Shown here: positions 41,877 to 50,123 of the stretch, one piece after another
How the letters are laid out: each line of letters starts with the position of its first letter
How positions within the stretch are numbered: position 1 is the first letter of the stretch
Assembly: GCA_036505615.1 (NCBI GenBank)
Contig: DASXTB010000092.1
Span: 1 to 56,483, forward strand
DNA: 56,483 bases
Reading direction: 5' to 3'
Source: DASXTB01 sp036505615
Lineage (GTDB): Bacteria > Acidobacteriota > UBA6911 > JACQSX01
Notes under the pieces: model-generated
Told to the model about the DNA's origin: nothing
Seen by the model: only the letters and a program-made list of their open reading frames with translations
The model's database searches: none
Program-made: the position numbers and the translations under genes

Positions 41877-42875
41877 ATGCTTTGTCCTAAGTGCCACTCC
41901 GCCACCTTTGTTCTCGGACAGCGATGCGATCGATGCGGGCACCAAGAACCCACCGGTGATTCCTTCCCCAATTCGGGCATCTCCAGAATCAACGCACGCA
42001 AAATAAGCAAGGTTTCAGACAATTTGTCTTTCGAATTTGCGCGCCAGCAACCCGACAAGCTTCCTGCAGCGGACTGGAAGAAAGAGCTTCGGCAAAAACT
42101 AGCGCAAGCGCAGGAAAGAAAGGGTCGGGCTTCAGTCGCTCGTTCAACTGAACCAATTCCGGCGCCCCTCGGCACGACTTTGCCACCGCCAAAATCTCCG
42201 GAAATCAAGCGCACCGCTGTAGATCCTCAGCCGATCAGCAAGGCCGGTTACGACATACACAAAAACCTTCTCGACTTTCAGGCCTCAATACAAAAGTCCC
42301 CTTCTGAAAAGAACGAGAATCCGGCGGCAGGTGCAGCGAGAAAACCTTCTGTGCAGCGGGATCTTCCAAAGAGCTTGAATGCGACACGTGCTTCCTCGGT
42401 CGCAGCGCATGTCCCAACTAATTCCAGGCCTAGAATCGACGCTGGATCCCTGCCGCAGAGCTGGATTGCCGGAAAGGGAATTCTCCTGACGCGGACACTG
42501 AGCGGACTGATCGATCTGTTGATCGTCGCCGGCTGCACCGTCCTTTTCCTGGGGATTTCGCTGCGATTCGGGAATATCGATATTATGGCGGCTTCTTTTC
42601 GGCCCACCCTCTGGGGATCCGTGCTGTTTTTCCAACTTTTCTATTCGATATACTTTCTGGGATTGACGCACCGGACCGTGGGAATGATGCTTACCGGCTT
42701 GAAGGTGATCGATGAACAGGCTGATGACCTGCTGTTTTACCAGTTGCTGCTGCGCTGCGTCTTTTTCCTCTTTTCATGGGCCCTGGCAATGTTCGGACTG
42801 ATGTGGGCGCTCTGGGATCGCCGGTCGCGCTGCCTGCATGACTTTCTCTCTCGCACAGCCGTGATCCGCTGCTGA
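41877..42875 (+). CDS. RDD-family membrane protein with N-terminal zinc ribbon
   Basis: This 332-residue protein begins with a zinc ribbon (Cys3, Cys6, Cys17, Cys20; MLCPKCHSATFVLGQRCDRC). A long polar, probably disordered linker follows (about 40-195). The C-terminal RDD domain has TM segments: LSGLIDLLIVAGCTVLFLG with the Arg/Asp-type start TLSGLIDL, GSVLFFQLFYSIYFLGL with HRTVGMMLTGLKV, and FFLFSWALAMFGLMWALW ending in DRRSRCLHDFLSRT. RDD proteins are small membrane proteins of mostly unknown role, possibly transport. The gene stands alone, with repeats on both sides. The first codons (ATG CTT TGT CCT) give the canonical ribbon, which supports ATG 41877. Confidence 0.88.
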   Translation: MLCPKCHSATFVLGQRCDRCGHQEPTGDSFPNSGISRINARKISKVSDNLSFEFARQQPDKLPAADWKKELRQKLAQAQERKGRASVARSTEPIPAPLGTTLPPPKSPEIKRTAVDPQPISKAGYDIHKNLLDFQASIQKSPSEKNENPAAGAARKPSVQRDLPKSLNATRASSVAAHVPTNSRPRIDAGSLPQSWIAGKGILLTRTLSGLIDLLIVAGCTVLFLGISLRFGNIDIMAASFRPTLWGSVLFFQLFYSIYFLGLTHRTVGMMLTGLKVIDEQADDLLFYQLLLRCVFFLFSWALAMFGLMWALWDRRSRCLHDFLSRTAVIRC

Positions 42876-42967
42876 GATGCTCGTGCCGGCCAGACTGGCT
42901 TAACGCCGCATTGAGCCGTTCATCAAAGAAGCCCGTAACCAGAATTATTCGTGAACTGAATGAACCG

Positions 42968-43106
42968 GCCACAGATTACACGGATTTGCACGGATAAGAT
43001 CGGGGTCGGGGGATGGACGCCAACTTGCAATCTGACGTACTAAGTCGTTCATCGCGCCCATCCCCCGACCCCGAACTTATCCGTGTAATCAGCGTAAATC
43101 CGTGGC
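42968..43106. repeat. Near-perfect inverted repeat, GATTACACGGATTT family
   Basis: The left arm (42968-43020) includes ACAGATTACACGGATTTGC, ACGGATAAGATCGGGGTC and GGGGGATGGACGC. The right arm (43054-43106) is GCGCCCATCCCCCGACC, CCGAACTTATCCGTGTAATC and AGCGTAAATCCGTGG. Only a few mismatches occur over about 53 bases, around a 33-base loop. Confidence 0.93.
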
Positions 43107-43138
43107 TCGTTCTTTTAATTCATGCATAATCCCGGCTA

Positions 43139-44788
43139 ATGGAAGACTTCGTTCTGGATCGAGTAGCTGCAGTTCTGGCTGCGACACTGACTGGCGAGGT
43201 CGTGCGCGCGGCGCGTCGTTCCTGCAGCGATGAGCTCCTGCTGGATCTGCCGCCTGCGACGCTCGGCATCTATCTGCAGCGTGGCGTTCCCCCCTATCTC
43301 TATATGTTGCCAACGCCTCCCCGCGAAAAGAATTTGGACGACGCTTTTGGCCAACGAATCGCAGCGGCTCTCGTGGGTAAGGCGGTGAGCGTGATCGAAA
43401 AACCGCGCGGAGACAGAGTGCTAAGATTTTCTTTCTCCAACGGCGCTCAGTTGGTGCTGGAGTTGATTCCTATTACGGCCAATGTTTTTCTGCTGGACGC
43501 GGATGCCAGGATCGTCGCGGCAAGGTTTGCCGACTTGGTGGCCTCGCGCCGGCACAAGGAGCGCGACTTCTATGAATATCCACCTTCCCTGTCGCGTCTT
43601 TCATGGGAGGAGGCAGCCGCCGCTGAATTTAAATTCCAAAGCGAGCAAGATCTGCTGGAGCAAGTCGAGGGCTTTGGTCCGGTGCTGGCTCGCGAAGTTT
43701 GGAGCCGTTGCAGCGGCGGCAGCCAGCCATTAGGAGCGGCCCTGAAAAATATTCGGCAAGACTTGCGCAACTCAAAGCGATGGTATCTTTATCTACGCGC
43801 GGGAACCGATCTGGATGATCTGCGCACTTTTAATTTCCATCGCGACTGTCTTCTTGTTCCACTGCGGCTGCAGTCTCGGCCTCAAGAGAGGGAAAAGGAA
43901 TTTGCGAACTTCCAAGAGGCGTCTTCGTTCTTGCGCCCGCTGGCGAAGAACTGGAAGCAATTCCATGCCCAGCGCGACCAGACACTGCGCGAACTGGCGC
44001 AGGATCAAAAAAAACGGCTGAGACTCCGGGAGAACTTGAAATTACAGCTGCAAGAAGCGAAGCGTGCCGAGACCTTGATGCGTTATGGAGAGCTGCTGAA
44101 GATTGAGTCAGCCGCCTGGAAAGGTCGGGATCTCCCGGAAGCGATCCAGGCAGTGGATCTGTTCGAGCCGGACCAGCCCGTCATCTCTATCCCCCTGCCA
44201 CGCCGCGAGAGTCTGCGCGACAATATCGATTTCTATTTTCGAAAAGCCAAGCGTCTGGAGGGAGCACGAGTAGCTTTGGAGACCAAGCTGGAGAGAGTTG
44301 AAGAAGAAATTGGAGCGCTGGATGTCCGTGCGGAGCGACTCAATCAGGCGCGATGCCTTACAGACCTGCCCGCCGCCGAGAAGAAACCTGCCAAGAGGGA
44401 AGTAGTGCAGCCGAAGACGCGGCCCTTCAGGAGATACACCTCAAGTGACGGCTTGGCCATTCTAGTAGGAAAGAGCAATCGAGAAAATGATCAGCTAACA
44501 TTTCGTGAGGCGCGCTCCCAGGATTTCTGGTTTCACGCCGCTGATTATCCAGGCTCTCATGTCGTAGTGAAGCTGGAGAATCGAGCGGAGCTTCCTCCTG
44601 TGACCCTGCGCGAGGCCGCTCAGCTGGCGGCGTATTTCAGCAAAGCTAAGAACCTGAAGAAAGCAGCAGTGCATTACACAAGAAAGAAAAACGTGCTCAA
44701 AATGAAAAAGGCGGCTCCTGGCGTGGTTCGTTTGACAGGGTTTAAGACGATAATGGTAGAACCTGCCCGGAAGGTAGGCAAGGATTAG
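43139..44788 (+). CDS. rqcH: NFACT-family ribosome quality-control protein (RqcH-like)
   Basis: RqcH binds obstructed 50S subunits and adds alanine tails to stalled nascent chains. The 549-residue protein has the NFACT-N domain with the conserved Asp-Arg pair (GDRVLRFSF, Asp92/Arg93), helix-hairpin-helix-like and coiled-coil regions (about 180-420, rich in Arg/Glu/Leu), and the C-terminal NFACT-R domain (YTSSDGLAILVGKSNRENDQ; DFWFHAADYPGSHVV at 462-476, the D-x-W-x-H motif; ending KTIMVEP). Some family members were first named fibronectin-binding proteins (FbpA), but the intact motifs favour the RqcH role. It stands alone. The start ATG 43139 lies close after an inverted repeat. Confidence 0.9.
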   Translation: MEDFVLDRVAAVLAATLTGEVVRAARRSCSDELLLDLPPATLGIYLQRGVPPYLYMLPTPPREKNLDDAFGQRIAAALVGKAVSVIEKPRGDRVLRFSFSNGAQLVLELIPITANVFLLDADARIVAARFADLVASRRHKERDFYEYPPSLSRLSWEEAAAAEFKFQSEQDLLEQVEGFGPVLAREVWSRCSGGSQPLGAALKNIRQDLRNSKRWYLYLRAGTDLDDLRTFNFHRDCLLVPLRLQSRPQEREKEFANFQEASSFLRPLAKNWKQFHAQRDQTLRELAQDQKKRLRLRENLKLQLQEAKRAETLMRYGELLKIESAAWKGRDLPEAIQAVDLFEPDQPVISIPLPRRESLRDNIDFYFRKAKRLEGARVALETKLERVEEEIGALDVRAERLNQARCLTDLPAAEKKPAKREVVQPKTRPFRRYTSSDGLAILVGKSNRENDQLTFREARSQDFWFHAADYPGSHVVVKLENRAELPPVTLREAAQLAAYFSKAKNLKKAAVHYTRKKNVLKMKKAAPGVVRLTGFKTIMVEPARKVGKD

Positions 44789-44869
44789 CGTGCACAAGCG
44801 GCCTGCATTATCACAAAAATTCACCCTAGCGCGCGGCAGAGCCGAGACCAAATATTGCAGCAACGGCTG

Positions 44870-44985
44870 CAAGCCGCAGACGGAGACCCCGCTGGGCGGG
44901 GTCTAAAGCAAATCTTTGCGGCTCGTAAAGAATTTAACGGTTAGCGGCGCAGAGACGCAAAGAACGCAAAGACGCCGCAGAGAAC
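44870..44985. repeat. Degenerate TTTGCGGCTCGTAAAGAATT and ACGCAAAGAACGC repeat
   Basis: CAAATCTTTGCGGCTCGTAA and AGAATTTAACGGTTAGC are the reverse complement of a segment near 34235-34270 and are related to 21948-21985. ACGCAAAGAACGCAAAGACG follows, a family also seen near 31190. GGAGACCCCGCTGGGCGGGG forms a small hairpin. No gene is seen between rqcH and the permease gene. Confidence 0.7.
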
Positions 44986-45002
44986 AGGGCTGAAGCTTAG
45001 AG

Positions 45003-45920
45003 ATGGGCACTTTCCTATTACGTCGTTTTGGTCTGACGCTGATCACTCTCTGGGGCGTGGTCACTTTTGTTTTTCTCTTGATTCATCTAATCCCCGGAGA
45101 CCCGGCCGAGGCAATGCTTGGCGAAGGTGCCAAGCCGGAAGAAATTGCCGAGATGCGAAAAAGCCTGGGGTTGGATTTGGCGCTGACGCGGCAATACGTT
45201 CATTACTGGAAAAATCTGTTTCACGGAGAATTCGGGACCTCCTTTAGAACCGGCGAGTCGGTGGTCAAAACCTTGCGACAGACTTATCCCGCCACGCTGG
45301 AGCTCACGCTATCCAGCATGATACTGGGAATTCTGATTGCTTTGCCCCTGGGAGTTCTCGCAGCCCGCAAGCGGGGAAGCGCTTTGGATTCCGCGCTCAC
45401 CTCATTGTCCCTCTCGGGCGTCTCTATTCCACACTTTGTCCTGGGACCTTTGCTGATCATCGGCTTGGCCATCACCTGGCCGCTGCTCCCTGTGTCGGGG
45501 ATGGGAACCTGGGCGCACCTTGTTCTGCCCGCCATTACTTTAGGAACCGCGCTGGCGGCCATCCTTGTTCGAATGATTCGCAGCGCTATGATCAATGAGC
45601 TTTCTCGTCCCTATGTAATTACCGCCCGAGCCAAGGGTCTCAGTCAACGGCGTGTAATCTACCTCCACGCATTGAAGAATGGACTGATGCCAGTGATCAC
45701 AATTATCGGTCTCCAGTTTGGAGGTCTTCTTGCCGGCGCAATTATCACGGAAACCATCTTCTCTTGGCAGGGAATCGGACGCCTGTTGATCCAGTCAATC
45801 CAGTCGCGCGATTACCCGCTGATCCAAACTTGCATCCTGGCGATTTCGGTGACGTACATCTTGATAAATTTCCTTACTGATCTCACTTATTCTTTTTTGG
45901 ATCCTCGGGTGCGCTATTGA
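45003..45920 (+). CDS. ABC transporter permease, DppB/OppB type
   Basis: This is the inner-membrane permease subunit of a peptide/nickel-type ABC importer (305 residues). It shows the DppB signature: the N-terminal helix FGLTLITLWGVVTFVFLLIH then LIPGDPAEAMLG, the periplasmic segment with LGLDLALTRQYVHYWKNLFHG, and the EAA loop YVITARAKGLSQRRVIYLHA that contacts the ATPase. About six TM helices are visible. The next gene encodes the DppC partner, with a TTGA overlap. No ATPase or solute-binding gene follows, so these must be supplied from elsewhere. Confidence 0.93.
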   Translation: MGTFLLRRFGLTLITLWGVVTFVFLLIHLIPGDPAEAMLGEGAKPEEIAEMRKSLGLDLALTRQYVHYWKNLFHGEFGTSFRTGESVVKTLRQTYPATLELTLSSMILGILIALPLGVLAARKRGSALDSALTSLSLSGVSIPHFVLGPLLIIGLAITWPLLPVSGMGTWAHLVLPAITLGTALAAILVRMIRSAMINELSRPYVITARAKGLSQRRVIYLHALKNGLMPVITIIGLQFGGLLAGAIITETIFSWQGIGRLLIQSIQSRDYPLIQTCILAISVTYILINFLTDLTYSFLDPRVRY

Positions 45921-46735
45921 AAAAGCTCCTCGCCTTTTACCGGGCGCTCCGTTTGCCGGCACGCGTTGGCGTTTGGCTGGTCGTCTTCTTTTCGCTGGCT
46001 GCTCTGTTGGCTCCCTGGCTGGCCAGTTACCCTTACGAAAGCCAGGATCTGCCTCATCGGCTGGAAGGGATTAGTGAGGACCACTGGATGGGTTACGACG
46101 AGCTGGGGCGGGACATATTCTCACGGCTGCTCTATGGCGCGCGAATTTCCTTGTTGGTCGGCGTCACCGTGGTTTGTGGCTCCGTTCTGGTGGGAACGCT
46201 GGTGGGAGGTTTTTCGGGATACTATGGAGGGTGGATCGACGACGTGCTGATGCGTCTGGTCGACGTGCTGATGGCGGTTCCAGGAATCCTGCTGGCTATT
46301 GCTTTTGTGGCTTTTCGTGGACCGGGGCTCGCCAATCTCATCATCGCGCTGGTTCTGATCGGTTGGGTCGGGTATGCTCGGCTAGTCCGTGGGGAAATCC
46401 TCAAAGTAAGGGAATTCGACTACGTTCAGGCCGTTAGGGCCGAAGGGGCGGGCGCCCAGCGGATCTTTTTAAACCATATTTTCCCCAATGTTCTCGATCC
46501 GCTGGTCGTGCAGGCAAGCCTGGGAATGGCGGGCGCCATTATGGCCGAGGCAACTATGAGCTTTCTTGGACTGGGAATCACTCCTCCCGCTCCATCGTGG
46601 GGCGCGATGCTGAATGCGGCGCGCAATCATATTTTTGAAGCGCCTCACCTCACGGTTTTTCCAGGACTGGCTATTATGTTGCTGGTTCTGGCTTTCAATT
46701 TCGTGGGAGACGGATTGCGGGACAGGCTGGGTTAG
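45917..46735 (+). CDS. ABC transporter permease, DppC/OppC type
   Basis: This is the second permease subunit (272 residues). The DppC pattern is clear: HWMGYDELGRDIFSRLLYGA after the first helix, then SLLVGVTVVCGSVLVGTLVG, the EAA loop YVQAVRAEGAGAQRIFLNHI, and the C-terminal PSWGAMLNAAR ending FNFVGDGLRDRLG. The start is TTG 45917, overlapping the DppB stop; no better ATG or GTG lies near. Together with DppB it forms the membrane channel. The transported compound (oligopeptide, nickel or other) cannot be read from the sequence. Confidence 0.93.
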   Translation: MKKLLAFYRALRLPARVGVWLVVFFSLAALLAPWLASYPYESQDLPHRLEGISEDHWMGYDELGRDIFSRLLYGARISLLVGVTVVCGSVLVGTLVGGFSGYYGGWIDDVLMRLVDVLMAVPGILLAIAFVAFRGPGLANLIIALVLIGWVGYARLVRGEILKVREFDYVQAVRAEGAGAQRIFLNHIFPNVLDPLVVQASLGMAGAIMAEATMSFLGLGITPPAPSWGAMLNAARNHIFEAPHLTVFPGLAIMLLVLAFNFVGDGLRDRLG

Positions 46736-46838
46736 AACTCACAAGTTTTGCGTTAAAGACCGGTTTTGATCCCCAGCCGGACTCTAGGGTATAACCTGCC
46801 CCCTGCGAACCTCTAAACCTGCTAACATAATCACCTCT

Positions 46839-49598
46839 ATGCGCAGGCTTCCCCGTTCACGCAGACGCATCAGTCCGATATTCCTGTTTCTGATTGCCCT
46901 GGCTGCCCTCTACGTCTTCTTTCGGTTTGGAGTGAGCGTGCTGATGGACTGGTACTGGTACCAGGAGGTGGGCTACAGCCATGTTTTCATCACGATGCTT
47001 CTGGCGCAAGTGGCACTTGGCCTGGCAGCCGGACTTTTCGCAGCGCTGTTCCTCTTTCTAAATGCAAACCTTGCCATCCGCGGCAATCAGTTCCAGGTCT
47101 GGGCCCAGGCCCCGGGAGTGATTGATTTAAGGGAGGTCTCGGTTGCGCCTTCGTTGCTGCGCTGGATTGCAGCGGCGCTCTCTCTGTTGCTCGGGTTCAT
47201 CATAGGCGGTTCCGCTGCCGGCGAATGGCAGGATGTGATGAAGTTTCTTCATGCGCAGCCTTTCGGCAGGACGGATCCGCTGCTTGGCCGAAACATCAGC
47301 TTTTACGTCTTCAGGCTGCCGCTCTATTCAGACTTGGTCGGGTATCTGTTTGTGGTGGTGATCGCTTCGCTGGTGGTAAGCCTGGCGATATATTTCTTCG
47401 CTCGCCAGTTGTCCTTTCGCCGAACCTTCTACCTGGGCGGAACGGCTCGCCGCCACCTCTTTCTGTTGCTGGCGCTCCTCTTGTTGCTAATGTCGCTCTC
47501 AAACTGGCTGGAAATCTTCAACATGATGACATCTCCGTCCAGTTTGTTTATCGGCCCGGGATATACCGATGTTTCTGCGCGCATGCCGCTGGCGCGGATT
47601 TCCGCGTTCTTTCTGGCGGCACTCGCCGTCTTTTTTGCCATTGCCGCTTTCAGACCCGTGCGTTACCTCGTTCGTATCGCGGTGGCGGCGTACATCCTCA
47701 TTTTTCTGGTGAAATTGGTCTACCCGTCACTGATTCAGCGGGTAGTCGTCACTCCCCAAGAGTTGACGCGCGAGACCCCCTTTATCCAGTTCAACATCCA
47801 GGCGACGCGAGAGGCTTTCAACCTGGACAAAGTGGAGGAACGGGAACTGAGCGCGGAGACAACTTTGACCAAAGGGGATATTGAGCGAAACAGCACCACC
47901 ATAAAGAACATCAGGCTCTGGGACCATGGCCCGCTGCTGGACACGTTCAGCCAGATCCAGGAAATCCGCACCTACTACGATTTTCTGTCGGTAGACAATG
48001 ACCGTTACGTCATCGATGGCCACTTGCAGCAGATTATGCTCTCGCCCCGTGAACTTTCTACTGAGAGTCTCCCCAACCGCAACTGGATAAACGATCATCT
48101 CTCCTTCACGCATGGATTTGGCCTCACGCTTGGCCCGGTGAATCGGGTAACTCCCGAAGGGCTTCCCGTTTTGCTGGTCAAGGATATTCCTCCCAAGTCT
48201 CTGGTTTCCGGCGTGCAGATTGATCGGCCGCAGATCTACTACGGGGAGCTGACCAATGATTATGTAATTGCCGATACGCGGGGGTCCTCGGGTGATGCCG
48301 GCGAATTTGATTATCCGGCCGGAGAGCAGAACGTTTATCGCAACTACGAAGGCACCGGAGGCGTGCCGATTACGTCCTTCTTCCGCCGATTGGTGTTCTC
48401 CATTGGCGTGGGATCATCTGACATTCTTCTGTCCAAGCTGATTACGCCGGAGAGCCGGATTCTTTACCACCGCAACTTGCAGCGGCGCATTGCGCGCGTG
48501 GTGCCCTATCTCAAGCTCGACCGCGATCCATACATGGTGATCTCGCAGGGAAAGCTGTACTGGATTCAGGACGCCTATACCACTTCGGACCAGTATCCCT
48601 ACGCCGAAATGGTGGAGGGCATTGGCAATTACATTCGCAATTCCGTTAAGGTACTGGTGGACGCCTATAACGGATCGATTCGGTTTTACACCGCCGACCC
48701 TTCAGATCCCATCCTCCGGACATATGGTGATATTTTTCCTGGCGTATTTCGGCCGCTGGCGGAAATGCCTGAAGATCTGCGAAAACATCTGCGCTACCCG
48801 GAGGACATTTTTGCCATCCAGACGGCGGTGTATTCCACCTACCACATGGCCCAGCCACAGATCTTCTATAACAAGGAAGATCAGTGGGAAGTGCCGGTGC
48901 TGACGCACGGGCAGCAGCAACCCCAGATGATGAATCCCTACTACACGATCATGAGGCTGCCCGGCGAAAGCCGCGAGGAATTCATTTTGATGCTCCCTTT
49001 CAATCCACGCAAGAAAGACAACCTTGCCTCATGGATGGTGGCTCGCAGTGACGGAGATGAGTATGGGAAGCTGCTCGTTTACTTATTTCCCAAGCAGAGG
49101 CTCGTCTACGGCCCCAAGCAGATCAATGCCCGCATTAATCAGGACCCTGAGATTTCGCGCCAGATATCGCTCTGGGATCAGCGGGGATCGGTGGTGATTC
49201 AAGGAACGCTGCTTGTGATCCCCATCGAAGAGACGCTGATCTACGTTCGCCCCGTTTACCTCCGTGCCGAGAGCGGAAAGATCCCTGAGCTGAAACGGGT
49301 GGTGGTGGCTTACGAAAATCACATCGCCATGGAGGAGACCCTGGAGCAGTCCTTGGCGAAGATCTTCGGCACTGAAGCCGGCGCCCCTCCCGAATTGGCT
49401 CAGGCCCAAGGTGTCTCGCCCGCGGCCGGGCAAAAGGAATCGGCCAAACCGGGCGCAAGTCGCGACGAGCTGATTCGACAGGCAGCCGAGAGCTATCAGC
49501 GTGCCGTGCGAGCCCAGCGTGAAGGGAACTGGGCGCTTTACGGCGAGGAGATACGCAAAGTAGGGGAGATCCTGCAACAGCTCTCCAAGCAGAAATGA
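46839..49598 (+). CDS. UPF0182 family large membrane protein
   Basis: This 919-residue protein belongs to UPF0182 (COG1615), large integral membrane proteins of unknown role. Seven hydrophobic segments occupy roughly residues 13-300 (for example FLFLIALAALYVFFRFGVSV and FLLALLLLLMSLSNWLEIF), with the hallmark MDWYWYQEVGYSHVF near the first helix. A large soluble domain follows (about 310-850) with conserved stretches such as ETPFIQFNIQATREAFNLD, RYVIDGHLQQIMLSPREL and NDYVIADTRG. A variable helical tail (about 850-919) is rich in Ala/Glu/Gln. The gene is monocistronic. The family is certain; the function is unknown. Confidence 0.95.
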   Translation: MRRLPRSRRRISPIFLFLIALAALYVFFRFGVSVLMDWYWYQEVGYSHVFITMLLAQVALGLAAGLFAALFLFLNANLAIRGNQFQVWAQAPGVIDLREVSVAPSLLRWIAAALSLLLGFIIGGSAAGEWQDVMKFLHAQPFGRTDPLLGRNISFYVFRLPLYSDLVGYLFVVVIASLVVSLAIYFFARQLSFRRTFYLGGTARRHLFLLLALLLLLMSLSNWLEIFNMMTSPSSLFIGPGYTDVSARMPLARISAFFLAALAVFFAIAAFRPVRYLVRIAVAAYILIFLVKLVYPSLIQRVVVTPQELTRETPFIQFNIQATREAFNLDKVEERELSAETTLTKGDIERNSTTIKNIRLWDHGPLLDTFSQIQEIRTYYDFLSVDNDRYVIDGHLQQIMLSPRELSTESLPNRNWINDHLSFTHGFGLTLGPVNRVTPEGLPVLLVKDIPPKSLVSGVQIDRPQIYYGELTNDYVIADTRGSSGDAGEFDYPAGEQNVYRNYEGTGGVPITSFFRRLVFSIGVGSSDILLSKLITPESRILYHRNLQRRIARVVPYLKLDRDPYMVISQGKLYWIQDAYTTSDQYPYAEMVEGIGNYIRNSVKVLVDAYNGSIRFYTADPSDPILRTYGDIFPGVFRPLAEMPEDLRKHLRYPEDIFAIQTAVYSTYHMAQPQIFYNKEDQWEVPVLTHGQQQPQMMNPYYTIMRLPGESREEFILMLPFNPRKKDNLASWMVARSDGDEYGKLLVYLFPKQRLVYGPKQINARINQDPEISRQISLWDQRGSVVIQGTLLVIPIEETLIYVRPVYLRAESGKIPELKRVVVAYENHIAMEETLEQSLAKIFGTEAGAPPELAQAQGVSPAAGQKESAKPGASRDELIRQAAESYQRAVRAQREGNWALYGEEIRKVGEILQQLSKQK

Positions 49599-49605
49599 AT
49601 GTCAT

Positions 49606-49789
49606 CGGTCAAGGTCAAAGTGTCAACGATGTCGCGAGGTGTTCACAGTCATATCAGTCGTCAGTCAACAAGTCAGCAGGTCAGCGAGTCAGCAGGTGCG
49701 AAATCGGTTTTGACTTGTGGACCTGTGGACCTGCTGACTTGTTGACTGATAACCGATGCCCGATAACCGATGACCGTTGACCGATGACC
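49606..49789. repeat. Nested inverted repeat, CAGTCAACAAGTCAGCAGG family
   Basis: The outer GGTCAAGGTCAAAGTGTCAACG (about 49607-49628) mirrors the CGATGACCGTTGACCGATGACC end (about 49768-49789). The inner CAGTCAACAAGTCAGCAGGTC (about 49661-49681) mirrors GACCTGCTGACTTGTTGACTG (about 49728-49748). The loop is about 45 bases. It lies between convergent UPF0182 and kinase-operon genes. Confidence 0.87.
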
Positions 49790-49793
49790 TACA

Positions 49794-50111
49794 CTAGCCG
49801 TAAATAATTATGTCCGGATCGGAATTGCCCAACGCAAAGCTCGATGTCTCTTCACAGTGCACGCCGTAAGAATGTACGCCACGCTGGGCGCTCGCCTTGA
49901 TTTTTAGTTTCTTGTTTTTTCCACTCTTGATTCGCACGGGATCGACCTGTCGCGGGTTGAAAATGTCCGGCTCCGGGAAAAAGAGGGTGATGTCGGTGCC
50001 GATCGCGAAGAAGGTGATAAAGTCGTCCTCGTTGACCGCAAGATGCGCCGGTTCTACCGTGCAGTCGCTGCCTTTGGGGAAAATCACTACGTCATGGTCG
50101 TTTCCTGCCAT
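49794..50111 (-). CDS. Small beta-sandwich (cupredoxin-like) protein next to kinase
   Basis: This 105-residue protein has no signal peptide and no TM helix, so it is probably cytoplasmic. It is made of beta strands (VVIFPKGSDCTVEPAHLAVN; DFITFFAIGTDITLFFPEPD) and ends in SDPDIIIYG, a pattern I associate with small cupredoxin-like beta-sandwich proteins. No full copper-ligand set is evident (one His near the end, GVHSYGVHC). AGGAGG lies 9 bases before ATG 50111. The gene follows the Ser/Thr kinase gene after 12 bp, so it is likely in the same transcript and may be a kinase partner or substrate; that is inference. Confidence 0.72.
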   Translation of the reverse strand: MAGNDHDVVIFPKGSDCTVEPAHLAVNEDDFITFFAIGTDITLFFPEPDIFNPRQVDPVRIKSGKNKKLKIKASAQRGVHSYGVHCEETSSFALGNSDPDIIIYG

Positions 50112-50123
50112 AGCAAGGGCCTC

